Positions 1-7,609 are shown, counted from the stretch's first letter. The stretch is 36,872 nt of DNA from CAZSVE01 sp964610175 (GCA_964610175.1 CAZSVE010000025.1:1-36872); one strand, 5' to 3'. A program made the numbers and translations. Notes: generated from the sequence alone by a model not told the origin.

Positions 1-362
1 CAAACCTGGAGCTTGGCATACACCAAGGGCCCCAATATATTACAAACTGGGCGACCCCCCCGGACTCTACTTACCTGGCCCCTCTTGTGGCCGTCGGTCG
101 CCCTTCGACGCTGGCTGCGTACCCCACCAAAAGGTGAGTTCGAGTAAGCAGTTCTGTACAGGTACGGACCCGCACCAGGTAGGATTGAACCAATCGTTTA
201 CCTCTTGTGGCTGATTGGTTGCACCGTTCGAGACCGAGCCGACGATGCCTGCGACTCACACCGTTTGCTAAAGATGAGCGGGAAATCGACAAATCGCGAA
301 CCCGGGGGAGCATCCTTGTCACCCGCAGGGTTCGAGATGTCCTTCGATCAGTCGAGGGGAAA
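1..362. other. No confident gene; repeat fragment inside
   Basis: I see no convincing coding region between the window edge and the end of the glutamate synthase-like gene. Short open frames exist on both strands but none resembles a known protein. Positions about 252-294 hold a remnant of the dispersed family-1 repeat (minus orientation), recognisable by AAGATGAGCGGGAAAT. Confidence 0.5.
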
Positions 363-2003
363 TTATTTCTTCAGGATCTTCATGGCCCGGTCATCTTCCA
401 GGTCGGTCATGAAAGGAATGTCGGTTTCTCTTTCGGTGGCACGATTCGCGGAGAAGATATCCGAGCGCGAGATCTCCGAGAGGGAGAACTTACGGGCCCC
501 GGCCATGAATTGCTGGAGTCCCGCCGCCAGTTTGTCCGCCAGTGTCCACGAGGCAATGGCACCGAGTGGGACGTTCTTGATTTCCTGATTGCCCACCTTG
601 TTGCGAACTTCATGGTAACCGGCAAAGATCTCTTCCTCGGTTGCGCCGAAACCCTTGACCGTGGACGGGAGCTTGTCCCAATTTCCATTGACTTTTTTCC
701 GTCGTTCCGGATAAAGCACCCCTTCGATGTTGGAGCCCAAAAAGGCCGGGATCATCAGCGCCCGACCCATGCAGATCAATTTGGTAAAGGGAGAACCAAG
801 GGCCAGTGCCTTGAAGATATGGTCTTCGCGGGCCAATCCCCCGGCGAATGACAGATCCACCACCTCTTTGCCCTGGGCCTCGAGAATCCTGGCATATTGA
901 TAGGCCTTGGCATGCAGGTGAAGCGACGGTACCCCCCAGCTCTCCATCATGTTCCAGGGGCTCATGCCGGTCCCTCCGCCGGAGCCGTCGATGGTGAGGA
1001 GGTCGAGTTCGGTATCCGTTGCGAATCTGATGGACATGGCCAGGGCTTCCATCCCGTAGGAGCCGGTTTTCAGGGAAATGCGGTTGTATCCGAGCTTTCT
1101 AAGGTAAGCCACGGACTCCTTGAAGCTCTCCTCGACCTCTTCGGCGGAGGAAAGGCCGGCATAGCCCAGGCGGCTGTGGCGGGCGAAAGAACGGATCGCC
1201 CCGCTCTTGAAGGCCGCCTGGACCTCGGGGATGCGTGGATCGGGGTCCACCACATAACCACGGTCTTTCAAAAACAGCGCATAATCCAGGCTGGTGACCT
1301 GGATCTCGCCGCCGATATCCTTGGCGCCCTGTCCCCACTTCAATTCGATGATGACCTTGTCACCGTATTTTTCGATGACATACTCCGCCACGCCGTTGCG
1401 CGTGTCTTCCACATTGAGTTGGACGATGATGGCGCCGTAGCCGTCGTAATATCGGAGGAAGCCTTCGATGCGGCGATCGAGTTCCGGGGCCGCGATGACG
1501 CGACCGCCGCCGATTTCGCTGCTACGGTCCACCCCCACGACGTTCTCCCCCACGACGATGGGGTAGCCCACGAGGGCGGCCCCGGCTGCGAACGAGTCCC
1601 AGTATTTCGCCGCGATAAAGGTCGATCCCAAGGCACCTGTCATGAGCGGCACGCGCGCCTTGGTTTTTATCTTCTTCCCGAAAGCGGTTTCGATGCTTGC
1701 ATTGGGGAAGACACAGTCGTCTTCGGTGCGCGACAGACCTTGCGGCATTCCTTTCGATCCGTAACAAAATCCATTGATCCGAAGGGCATTGTAGTTGACG
1801 CCCACATGGGTGGTGTTGGTACTACCGGAAGTGGTTTTGCCGAAATTTTTCGGATAAAGCAGTTTTCTACCGGCCATGCCCGAAAGCCAGGTCTCGCATT
1901 TTCCTTTGCACTCCGATTCGCAAAGTGTACAAAGCCCGGATTCGCAAGGGTTGCCCCGGTTGGTGGTTCCAAGGGCATCGTTGGTTTTGGGCCATTGAGT
2001 CAT
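363..2003 (-). CDS. FMN-binding glutamate synthase family protein
   Basis: This 546-residue protein matches the stand-alone central/FMN domain of glutamate synthase, the archaeal-type GltB-like family, which carries FMN in a TIM barrel. Visible signs are a cysteine-rich N-terminus (C20, C25, C28, C32, C36, spaced like an iron-sulfur ligand set) and a glycine-rich flavin/phosphate loop, TIDGSGGGTGMSPW. The C-terminal half continues the barrel (SFAGGLAREDHIFKALALG). The glutaminase domain and the separate NADPH-binding subunit of classical GltBD are absent, so the electron donor and true reaction are unknown. The ATG at 2003 is preceded on the minus strand by GAGGAG at good spacing. A family-1 repeat (2031-2137) lies immediately upstream, so it occupies the likely promoter region. 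No adjacent gene on this strand suggests an operon. Confidence 0.9.
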   Translation of the reverse strand: MTQWPKTNDALGTTNRGNPCESGLCTLCESECKGKCETWLSGMAGRKLLYPKNFGKTTSGSTNTTHVGVNYNALRINGFCYGSKGMPQGLSRTEDDCVFPNASIETAFGKKIKTKARVPLMTGALGSTFIAAKYWDSFAAGAALVGYPIVVGENVVGVDRSSEIGGGRVIAAPELDRRIEGFLRYYDGYGAIIVQLNVEDTRNGVAEYVIEKYGDKVIIELKWGQGAKDIGGEIQVTSLDYALFLKDRGYVVDPDPRIPEVQAAFKSGAIRSFARHSRLGYAGLSSAEEVEESFKESVAYLRKLGYNRISLKTGSYGMEALAMSIRFATDTELDLLTIDGSGGGTGMSPWNMMESWGVPSLHLHAKAYQYARILEAQGKEVVDLSFAGGLAREDHIFKALALGSPFTKLICMGRALMIPAFLGSNIEGVLYPERRKKVNGNWDKLPSTVKGFGATEEEIFAGYHEVRNKVGNQEIKNVPLGAIASWTLADKLAAGLQQFMAGARKFSLSEISRSDIFSANRATERETDIPFMTDLEDDRAMKILKK

Positions 2004-2030
2004 AAGACATCACTCCTCAAAAATAATTGT

Positions 2031-2137
2031 TTTGTTTATTTCCCGCTTACCTTCGCAAATGAGTCTCCATTTGCAAAAACCAATTTTTCTCTACTGCCAA
2101 ATCACGCTTCATCGGTTCGAGGCAAAGCTTCGCCAGG
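2031..2137 (+). repeat. Family-1 dispersed repeat, plus orientation
   Basis: A copy of the roughly 110-bp intergenic repeat. It begins TTTGTTTATTTCCCGCT and ends GGCAAAGCTTCGCCAGG. It lies between the divergent glutamate synthase-like gene and maf. Confidence 0.8.
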
Positions 2138-2254
2138 CAATTCCTCATCCGGGGTCGACATTACCGCGCGGATATTTGGAAGTAAAATATCTTTTCCGAA
2201 AAGATGCCTTCGATCTCGTTGGAGGAAGAGCCCACCACTTCAGGTAGTATATCG

Positions 2255-2863
2255 ATGTCCCACAATGCAAATTTCCCCATCATTCTTGCCAGCCAATCGC
2301 CACGCCGCAGGGAATTGTTAGCGGGTGCCGGTTATCGGTTTATCATCACGCCCCCGGCGGAATCCGCCGAGTCCGGCGTATATCGTGGCGAATCGTCGGA
2401 AGCCATGGTGGCGAGACTGGCCCGCCAGAAGGCATTCGATGTGGCAAGACGCACCGATAACGGAATCGTGCTGGGCTGCGACACGGTGGCCGAATGCAGC
2501 GGCGAGATCCTCGGCAAGCCACGCGATGTGGAACACGCCCGGTACATGTTGCGGCTGCTCCAGGGAAAGCAACACCGCGTATCGAGCGGGCTTTGCCTTT
2601 GGGAGGCAGGGACGTCGCGCCATGCCGTGGAGGTGGCCGTAACGCGATTGATCATGGAGCCACTGACGGATGAGCGCATCGACGATTACCTGGCCAGCGG
2701 CCAATGGCAGGGCAAGGCCGGGGCCTTCGGCTATCAGGATGGCCATGACTGGCTGCGGATCCTGGAAGGCAGTGCGTCCAATGTGGTGGGCCTGCCGCTG
2801 GAATTGCTTCGGGAGATGCTGGATCGGATGTTTCGACATCATCGATGTGGTGCGCGCAGGTAG
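2255..2863 (+). CDS. maf: Maf-like nucleoside triphosphate pyrophosphatase
   Basis: Maf proteins hydrolyse non-canonical or modified nucleoside triphosphates to monophosphates and were first described as septum-formation inhibitors. The 202-residue product carries the N-terminal signature LASQSPRRRELL, the conserved GCDTVAECSGEILGKP block and the GKAGAFGYQD block that replaces the more common GKAGAYAIQG. Length fits the family (about 190-210). I chose the ATG at 2255 because homology begins just after it. An in-frame ATG at 2204 would add 17 residues; it sits in a perfect inverted repeat (ATCTTTTC/GAAAAGAT, about 2189-2205) and has no clear ribosome binding site. The C-terminal residues (DRMFRHHRCGARR) look unconserved. 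The gene stands alone between two family-1 repeats. Confidence 0.88.
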   Translation: MSHNANFPIILASQSPRRRELLAGAGYRFIITPPAESAESGVYRGESSEAMVARLARQKAFDVARRTDNGIVLGCDTVAECSGEILGKPRDVEHARYMLRLLQGKQHRVSSGLCLWEAGTSRHAVEVAVTRLIMEPLTDERIDDYLASGQWQGKAGAFGYQDGHDWLRILEGSASNVVGLPLELLREMLDRMFRHHRCGARR

Positions 2864-2936
2864 TCATGGCATCTGCCGAAAAACGACCAATGTTACGTGT
2901 CGGTACGCGCTTTGAAGCTGAACCGGGTCGATATGC

Positions 2937-3047
2937 TGGCGAAGCTTCGCCTTGAAGCGATGAAGCATGGTTTTGTTTTGATAGAGCAAAATCAGCGTTT
3001 CGTAAAACTTGCCTCATTTACGAAGATGAGCGGGAAATGAACAAAAT
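2937..3047 (-). repeat. Family-1 dispersed repeat, minus orientation
   Basis: Reads TGGCGAAGCTTCGCCTTGA at the left end and GATGAGCGGGAAATGAACAAA at the right end. It separates maf from the SafE/TauE-like gene. Confidence 0.8.
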
Positions 3048-3126
3048 AACAAAATAAACTGTATTCCCAAAACAAAGCCCCGACACCAACCCCGAAATTC
3101 AAACCCGAAAACACCCGAAAATCGCC

Positions 3127-3873
3127 ATGGAATCCGTCATTAGTCCCTTCGTCGTCAGCACCGCTCCTTATTTCGTCGCCTTTCTGGCCGGTCTTCTCGG
3201 TGGCGTGCATTGCATCGGCATGTGCGGCGGCATCGTGGGCGCCCTGTCCATGGGGTTGCCCGACAAGGTACGCAAAAGCCCACTTTCGGTGGCGCCATAC
3301 ATTATTTCCTACAACGCAGGCCGCATCCTCACGTACGGGATCGCCGGTGCCGTGATGGGATGGTCCGGGAGTATGGCCATCGAACTCCTGGAGCAACACC
3401 AGGGCTGGCTGTTTCTGCGTATCCTCGCGGCCCTGTTCATGATTGCCATGGGCCTTTATCTGGGCGGATGGTGGTTTGGACTCGCCGACGTGGAGCGGGG
3501 AGGCGCCAATATCCTCTGGCGACGACTTGCGCCCATGGGAAAACGCTTGTTTCCGGTCAGGAGCCTGCAACAGGCGTGGTTGTTCGGCGCGGTATGGGGT
3601 TGGCTGCCCTGCGGTCTCGTCTATAGCCTGTTGATCTGGGCCCTGGCAGCGGGGGGCTGGGCGGAAGGGGTGTTGTTCATGATAAGTTTTGGCCTGGGTA
3701 CCTTGCCGACATTGATGGGCATCGGGTTCGCCGCTACCACGCTACAGCATTTCCTACAGCGAACCGGGGTTCGCCGGTTCGCGGGGGTCATGGTCATCGG
3801 ATTCGGCATCATGACGCTGGTGGCCGCCGGCATCTACCGGCCCGACGTCGGGCTCGGGTGTTACGACCCGTAG
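3127..3873 (+). CDS. SafE/TauE-like integral membrane protein
   Basis: A 248-residue polytopic membrane protein of the sulfite exporter TauE/SafE superfamily, in the subgroup with a cysteine-containing first helix (GGVHCIGMCGG, residues about 24-34). This subgroup is often annotated as urease accessory UreH-like or DsbD/CcdA-like transmembrane protein, and members are found near cytochrome oxidase maturation and metal-handling genes. Six hydrophobic segments can be seen, with a second helix group carrying GWLPCGLVYSLLIWALA and another conserved cysteine. The HCxGMCGG and LPCG motifs suggest metal or thiol chemistry in the membrane rather than plain anion export (inference). The ATG at 3127 starts just before the first hydrophobic helix. 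The nearby pentaheme cytochrome gene is on the opposite strand, so there is no operon link. Confidence 0.85.
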   Translation: MESVISPFVVSTAPYFVAFLAGLLGGVHCIGMCGGIVGALSMGLPDKVRKSPLSVAPYIISYNAGRILTYGIAGAVMGWSGSMAIELLEQHQGWLFLRILAALFMIAMGLYLGGWWFGLADVERGGANILWRRLAPMGKRLFPVRSLQQAWLFGAVWGWLPCGLVYSLLIWALAAGGWAEGVLFMISFGLGTLPTLMGIGFAATTLQHFLQRTGVRRFAGVMVIGFGIMTLVAAGIYRPDVGLGCYDP

Positions 3874-3957
3874 TTTGCCCAGGCCGGATCGATCCATTGA
3901 ATATCCTGAGATGCGTGAGCTGTTTTCTCCCCGATAGAAGCAGAACGGAACGATAAT

Positions 3958-4217
3958 ATGCCTGAAATAAGCCGCTTTCTCGGGATCGTGATTCGGATGT
4001 ACTTCCGCAAGCACGTTCCGTTACATTTCCATGCCGAATATCGGGAATACGAAGTTATCGCGTGGATATCGAGACCGGGATTGTGACCGGCAAGTTTCCA
4101 AGAAGGGCCTTGAGCGCTGTCCTCGAATGGGACGTGTTGCATAGAGATGAATCGATGGCCAACCGGGAGGCGACAATGAACAGAAAGCCGCTATCCAAAA
4201 TAGAGCCGCTGGAGTAG
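3958..4217 (+). pseudogene. DUF4160 protein, single-base frameshift
   Basis: The reading frame from ATG 3958 gives MPEISRFLGIVIRMYFRKH, the typical start of DUF4160 proteins, followed by the conserved HFHAEY. It runs out of frame after EYEVI and stops at about 4084-4086. Deleting one base near 4060 would explain this, because the remainder (VDIETGIVTGKFPRRALS, LEWDVLHRDE, and KIEPLE at the end) continues in another frame to TAG 4215-4217. Start and end match a full-length family member of about 85 residues. It lies 4 nt before a DUF2442 gene, the usual partner; such pairs are commonly found among toxin-antitoxin-type genes, but their activity is not established. A sequencing error could mimic this lesion. 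Confidence 0.82.
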
Positions 4218-4221
4218 AGAA

Positions 4222-4455
4222 GTGTTCTTGCACGTTGTACAGGCGAAATATATCGATGACTATACCGTCTGGTTGTCATTCGACGATGGGGTGCAGGGCG
4301 AGATCGATTTATCCTCCGAGCTGCATGGTGAAATCTTCGAGCCGTTGAAGGATAAAGCATTCTTCGAATCCTTTACCTTGGAAGGTCATACCTTGTCCTG
4401 GCGTAACGGCGCCGATTTTGCCCCGGAGTTCTTGCGAGAGAATATCTCCGTCTAG
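4222..4455 (+). CDS. DUF2442 domain protein
   Basis: A 77-residue protein with the DUF2442 pattern: a short N-terminal strand region, YTVWLSFDDGVQGEIDLS, a middle LKDKAFFESFTLEGHTLSWRNGADFAPEFL, and a short tail. The fold is known but the biochemical function is not. Proteins of this family are almost always encoded next to a DUF4160 gene, as here. The start is GTG 4222, with GGAG at 4211-4214 inside the end of the DUF4160 pseudogene, so the two were probably translationally coupled. The stop codon TAG (4453-4455) is at the same time the first three bases of a family-1 repeat end (TAGCGAAGCTTCG), so the present C-terminus may have been set by repeat insertion. Confidence 0.85.
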   Translation: MFLHVVQAKYIDDYTVWLSFDDGVQGEIDLSSELHGEIFEPLKDKAFFESFTLEGHTLSWRNGADFAPEFLRENISV

Positions 4456-4573
4456 CGAAGCTTCGACTCGAACCGACATGACCCGGCATCGGTAAAGCAG
4501 AATTGCTGTTCTGTAAAACTCGATTCACCTGTGGAGCCGAGCGGGAATAAACGAACTGCGAAGCTTCGCCAGG
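4452..4573 (-). repeat. Family-1 dispersed repeat with extra end
   Basis: A minus-orientation copy starting CTAGCGAAGCTTCG and ending near GAGCGGGAATAAACGAA, followed at once by a second copy of the palindromic end (GCGAAGCTTCGCCAGG, 4558-4573). It overlaps the TAG of the DUF2442 gene and lies just beyond the stop of the convergent cytochrome gene. Confidence 0.78.
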
Positions 4574-4581
4574 GTGTCGTC

Positions 4582-5895
4582 TCATGGTTTCTGCTCTCTG
4601 TGCCGGCCTTTCGGGATCGGATAGTGTTTCTCGTAGAGGGAAAATCCCGAGCGTTTCGATTCCGCCAGTGCCTCTCGGATCAGGGGGGCACCTTCTCCAT
4701 CCGGGCTGAGTTCGAGCAGTGCCTGGTAGATTCGGCTGTATAGGGCATCCGGCTCTACGTAAATCCGAGCAACCAGGGCGTCGGCATGCCGTGAAAGCGG
4801 CTTTCGATATGCCAGGGTCGCCGTTTCCCCGGGGGCAAGACGTGTATCGAAGTATTCTTTACCGAGATCGAGGCTTACCTTGCGCGCTACCCATCGGATC
4901 TGTGTCGTATCGGGGATCGCTTCGCCATCGATATCGGTCTGGTAGGCCTCGAGACGGATCTCCGGGGTCACATAGGTGGGCAGTCGATGACCGGTTGCCG
5001 TATTGGTGAGAAAGACCAGAACCCTGATCGTTCCCTCGGCGATGGAAAACGATTCCGATCCCGCATTGACGCCCCCCCGCACGGTTTCCGGGTCGTGGAT
5101 CCCTCGAAAGAGGTGGCGGCGATCGGGCATGTGGCAGGTTTGGCACTGGACGCCGAGACGGGCCTGGGGCGACGCCCGCCATTCCTCGTAGGTGTTCTCG
5201 ATCAATTTCCCATCGAGGCGGAAGCCGTCGGGGGGAAACTGGTGGCAAGCGGCGCAAAAGCGGGAGTCTTCGAAGGCATCGCTGGAAACCCAGCCATGGT
5301 GGGGTAGGGCGCCCAAGTCCTCGGGGGGGAGAGATTCGCCACGACGCGGCGGACCATACCAACGACCGGCACGCATATGACAGGCACCACAGATTACCCC
5401 GCGCTCGTGCAATGGCCGATTTTGCGTATTGGTCGAGGCATGGTCCTGCGAGGCCGGTTCGGCCCACATGGAATCCTCGATGTACTCCGTCAGCGTCTCG
5501 GATTGTTCGTGAAGGGGGGCATGGCAATCCAGGCAGGCCTGCCTCTCCGCCTCGGACATGGCGAAGAATTGTCCGATGGCCCCTGCGCCCATGGCGTGGG
5601 CGTGGCGACTCCCCATCCAATCGTTGTATTGCGATGCATGACAAGGCTCACAGGCCTCGGGTACCAGTGGGGGATCGGGTAGATCGGGGGAAATAGCCAG
5701 CGTTCCCTGTTCGGCCAGGGGGCGTTCCCAGAACCAACGGAGAAATTCTCCAGTCGATGAGGCGCCGTTCGGTGGCGATGGCAGGGGCGATGGCGCTTCT
5801 ATCCCGGATAGTGGTTTGGATACCAGCCACAAGAGGAGGATGGAGACGATGCGGGACAATGGTTTGGTTCGGATCGGGTGATGCAATTCCCCCAC
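4582..5895 (-). CDS. Pentaheme c-type cytochrome
   Basis: A periplasmic multiheme cytochrome with five CxxCH heme-binding motifs, in order CEPCH, CLDCH, CGACH, CAACH and CQTCH, spaced 36 to 46 residues apart. The heme-bearing half resembles the cytochrome c554-type multiheme superfamily. The C-terminal 170 residues lack hemes and look like a beta-rich domain (GTIRVLVFLTNTATGHRLPT). A basic patch then a hydrophobic stretch (IVSILLLWLV) act as signal peptide. The open frame extends to 6000, but its first part overlaps toxin-gene remnants out of frame and no ATG precedes the signal peptide. I place the start at GTG 5895 or TTG 5886; neither has a good ribosome binding site. The gene therefore may have lost its own start region to a rearrangement. 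Electron-transfer partners are not encoded nearby. Confidence 0.8.
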   Translation of the reverse strand: MGELHHPIRTKPLSRIVSILLLWLVSKPLSGIEAPSPLPSPPNGASSTGEFLRWFWERPLAEQGTLAISPDLPDPPLVPEACEPCHASQYNDWMGSRHAHAMGAGAIGQFFAMSEAERQACLDCHAPLHEQSETLTEYIEDSMWAEPASQDHASTNTQNRPLHERGVICGACHMRAGRWYGPPRRGESLPPEDLGALPHHGWVSSDAFEDSRFCAACHQFPPDGFRLDGKLIENTYEEWRASPQARLGVQCQTCHMPDRRHLFRGIHDPETVRGGVNAGSESFSIAEGTIRVLVFLTNTATGHRLPTYVTPEIRLEAYQTDIDGEAIPDTTQIRWVARKVSLDLGKEYFDTRLAPGETATLAYRKPLSRHADALVARIYVEPDALYSRIYQALLELSPDGEGAPLIREALAESKRSGFSLYEKHYPIPKGRHREQKP

Positions 5896-5939
5896 AACAA
5901 TCGACACGACCGCGCGAACGGGCCCTAATCTGCCTTGGC

Positions 5940-6044
5940 CTAGCGCAGGCCCAAGTCTCGAACAGCTCGTGACGGGACACCGAAAGTGCCGGTGATCCAC
6001 TGCGCCAGGGATGGGGAAAGCTGTGCATCAATCCAGATCGTCAC
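5940..6044 (-). pseudogene. VapC45-like (DUF5615) toxin, truncated
   Basis: About 34 codons remain: VTIWIDAQLSPSLAQW, then a slightly altered TFGV segment and AVRDLGLR, then a stop. This is the N-terminus of DUF5615 PIN-like toxins (usual length about 115); the rest is missing. The GTG start overlaps the TGA of the upstream DUF433 frame (GTGA), the usual coupling of such antitoxin-toxin pairs. The break point adjoins the start region of the pentaheme cytochrome gene. Confidence 0.78.
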
Positions 6045-6266
6045 GCGGCCAGTACTGGATGAGCGATTCGCTGGGATGCATATTGGAGACATGTCTTCAA
6101 ATCTTCTTCCTCCAAATCGGGCATCTCGTCGAGGATCCGACTTGCGGTCAATCCTGCAGAGTAGGGATCCAGCAACGTCTGTCACTCGAATGCGCATCCC
6201 GCGGACACAGGGTCGGCCGCCACACTGTTCGGTATCGATTGTAATTCGGTTACTCGGGTACATCAT
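6041..6266 (-). pseudogene. VapB45-like (DUF433) antitoxin, frameshifted
   Basis: From ATG 6266 (ribosome site GGTGGAG just upstream) the frame reads MMYPSNRITIDTEQCGGRP and RIRVTDV, a normal DUF433 antitoxin start. After this the frame is lost; shifting by one base restores ILDEMPDLEEEDLKTCLQYA and RIAHPVLAA to the TGA at 6041-6043. Both halves fit a complete DUF433 protein of about 75 residues, so a single indel near 6170 inactivated it. With the truncated DUF5615 gene downstream, the pair is a dead VapBC45-type module. Confidence 0.8.
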
Positions 6267-6278
6267 GATCATCTCCAC

Positions 6279-6434
6279 CTATCTGGTAGTAATAGAGTAA
6301 ATCAAGAACACTTCGAAGGCGTCCTTTAGGTTCTTCTCGAGTTCCTCGATGGTTTCTCCCTGGGTCATGATATCCGGGTGCTCGATGAACCTTCCCAGCC
6401 AGAATTTATCCGATTTCCAATAAATCATGTTCAT
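6279..6434 (-). CDS. HicB-like antitoxin, short/truncated
   Basis: About 51 residues: IYWKSDKFWLGRFIEHPD then IMTQGETIEELEKNLKDAF, the characteristic HicB N-terminal half, followed by an unrelated short tail (EVFLIYSITTR). Family members usually continue for about 20 or more further residues, so the C-terminus is probably lost. I use ATG 6434; ATG 6428 is equally possible and neither has a clear ribosome site. No HicA toxin gene is visible upstream or downstream. The stop codon overlaps the ribosome binding site of the DUF433 pseudogene, so the two were in one transcript. Probably non-functional as a toxin partner; it could still act as an orphan regulator. Confidence 0.65.
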   Translation of the reverse strand: MNMIYWKSDKFWLGRFIEHPDIMTQGETIEELEKNLKDAFEVFLIYSITTR

Positions 6435-6517
6435 GATTTTATCGAACGGCAGGGAGACGTAGCCCAGTCGAAGAGTTTTTGGACTCACTGTCCCCGAAGC
6501 AGGCCCAGAAGGTTGCC

Positions 6518-6602
6518 CCGTGTGCAATTTTTCCCGTAACCAACTGATTTCTCGATAATGCCAATTTTCGGTGGAAAACCTATCGAGAAAAAGTTGCACA
6601 CG
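6518..6602. mobile_element. Family-2 inverted-repeat element (MITE-like)
   Basis: An 85-bp segment bounded by imperfect inverted repeats: CCGTGTGCAATTTTTCCCG at the left and CGAGAAAAAGTTGCACACG at the right. No coding capacity. The same terminal sequence bounds 12414-12527. It lies where the N-terminal part of the adjoining higB-like gene should be. Confidence 0.6.
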
Positions 6603-6628
6603 AAAATAAGCTTGCTTGGGTTCTCCAG

Positions 6629-6874
6629 TTGGTGGAAGAGATCGAACTTGTTCCCACCCGATATTTCAAGAAATTGGTTGGTACGGATGAGATTTGGGAA
6701 GTTCGGGTCGATGTTGGCGGCGATACCTTCAGAATCCTCGGATTTCCGTGTGGTAAAAGGTTCGTGGTTTTGAATCATGCCTTCCAGAAGAAAACCCGAA
6801 AGACACCGGAAAAGGAAATCCGGGTTGCCGAGAAGCGAAAACACGACTATCTCGCGGGGAAGAAATCATCATGA
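6629..6874 (+). CDS. HigB/RelE-like (Gp49 family) toxin, 5' end damaged
   Basis: The product contains the conserved core of phage-derived Gp49-like/HigB toxins: PTRYFKKLVGTDEIWEVRV, then GGDTFRILGF, VVLNHAFQKKTRKTPEKEI and AEKRKHDYL. These toxins are ribosome-dependent or free mRNA endoribonucleases of the RelE fold. Similarity continues in frame upstream of the TTG at 6629 (REKVAHENKLAWVLQLVEE) but no start codon is found before the stop at 6545-6547. The ATG at 6558 is in another frame. The 5' end has therefore been damaged, possibly together with the family-2 element at 6518-6602. The last four bases (ATGA) overlap the downstream antitoxin gene. It may be inactive; if translation starts at TTG 6629 the N-terminal helix would be missing. 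Confidence 0.72.
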   Translation: MVEEIELVPTRYFKKLVGTDEIWEVRVDVGGDTFRILGFPCGKRFVVLNHAFQKKTRKTPEKEIRVAEKRKHDYLAGKKSS

Positions 6875-7146
6875 GTGATCTGAAGACATACATTTCCAGG
6901 CGTCGTGCGAAAGACCCAGCCTTCGACGAAGGCTCCGATGACGGTTACCAAACCTTCAAGATCGGCGCCCCGCTAAGACAGGCGCGAGAGGCATCCGGTC
7001 TCCCACAAATAGAAATGGCGGAAAAGCTCCATACAAAAAAGCCGGCCATCTCCCGAATTGAAAATCACGCTGAAGACATCAAGCTTTCCACACTGGAAAA
7101 ATTCGCGGCGGTCCTTGGTCGGTCGATCGAGGTGTCGATCCGATAA
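6871..7146 (+). CDS. HigA-like XRE-family antitoxin
   Basis: A 91-residue helix-turn-helix protein. The HTH spans about residues 33-85 (APLRQAREASGLPQIEMAEK, then KPAISRIENHAEDIKLSTLEKFAAVLG), a typical XRE/Cro fold that binds its own operator and neutralises the partner toxin. The start ATG at 6871 overlaps the stop of the HigB-like gene (ATGA), the toxin-first order usual for higBA. The frame appears intact, unlike most neighbouring toxin-antitoxin genes. A MazF/PemK stub starts 9 nt downstream in the same direction. Confidence 0.85.
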   Translation: MSDLKTYISRRRAKDPAFDEGSDDGYQTFKIGAPLRQAREASGLPQIEMAEKLHTKKPAISRIENHAEDIKLSTLEKFAAVLGRSIEVSIR

Positions 7147-7155
7147 AGGTGAGCT

Positions 7156-7314
7156 ATGCCGATTACCTTTCATCCCTGCCCGGACATACTGCTCACTTGC
7201 GACTTCAATACCGGCTTCAAGATACCGGAAACGATCAATCAGCGATCGGTCATGGTCATCTTGACTCGGCGGAGATACTCGCCGAAAAGCTGCCCAGGGA
7301 ACAACTACGCTTGA
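7156..7314 (+). pseudogene. MazF/PemK-family toxin, N-terminal stub
   Basis: From ATG 7156 (AAGGTGAG just upstream) the frame gives MPITFHPCPDILLTCDFNTG, FKIPETINQRS and VMVILTRRR, the start of PemK/MazF-like endoribonucleases that begin MPITFHP and have a basic PRRR at this place. It then diverges and stops after 52 codons, while the family needs about 110-150. The break at about 7262 coincides with the start of a DUF4160 tail in another frame, so a deletion fused two toxin-antitoxin-type genes. Confidence 0.75.
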
Positions 7315-7415
7315 GCCAGGTCTGGATAGTACTTCAGGACGAACTCATGGTGGGCTGGGAAATCAACATCCATGGCGGTGAAAAACCTCCAACCCGGCGA
7401 AGCTGGAATCTGAAA
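7269..7415 (+). pseudogene. DUF4160 C-terminal fragment
   Basis: In the frame one base away from the MazF stub, the sequence reads AEILAEKLPREQLRLSQVWI, then DELMVGWEINIHGGEKP. This matches the second half of DUF4160 proteins (GxILxGKLPxxxLRLVxxW, then the DELMxxWxLA helix). No start or N-terminal half is present. The frame stays open to 7619 but the rest is not recognisable. A second DUF4160 remnant in the same 4-kb patch as 3958-4217. Confidence 0.6.
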
Positions 7416-7609
7416 ATGGGAAGTCCATTCACTACTCGGCAAATTGCCGGAAGATTGCACGTCGGAAGCAAGTGTACGGGAAAGTCTCACGTAAATTACA
7501 TCGATGACGCGGAACAGGAAAATGGGAAGAAACGTATCCAATTCAACCGAAGCCAACTTGCCGAAGGAAACGATTCTTCAGGCGTTGCAAACAAAAAGTG
7601 GAGCTCCCC

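Noticed and set aside
897..2321. 474-codon plus-strand open frame
   Set aside because: It is antisense to the glutamate synthase-like gene, with no recognisable protein features.
3958..4217. Programmed frameshift in the DUF4160 gene
   Set aside because: No slippery heptamer or stimulatory structure was seen, and neighbouring genes carry similar random lesions; a simple indel is more likely.
4859..5644. 261-codon frame inside the cytochrome gene
   Set aside because: Alternate frame of the pentaheme cytochrome; composition is an out-of-frame Arg/Pro-rich shadow.
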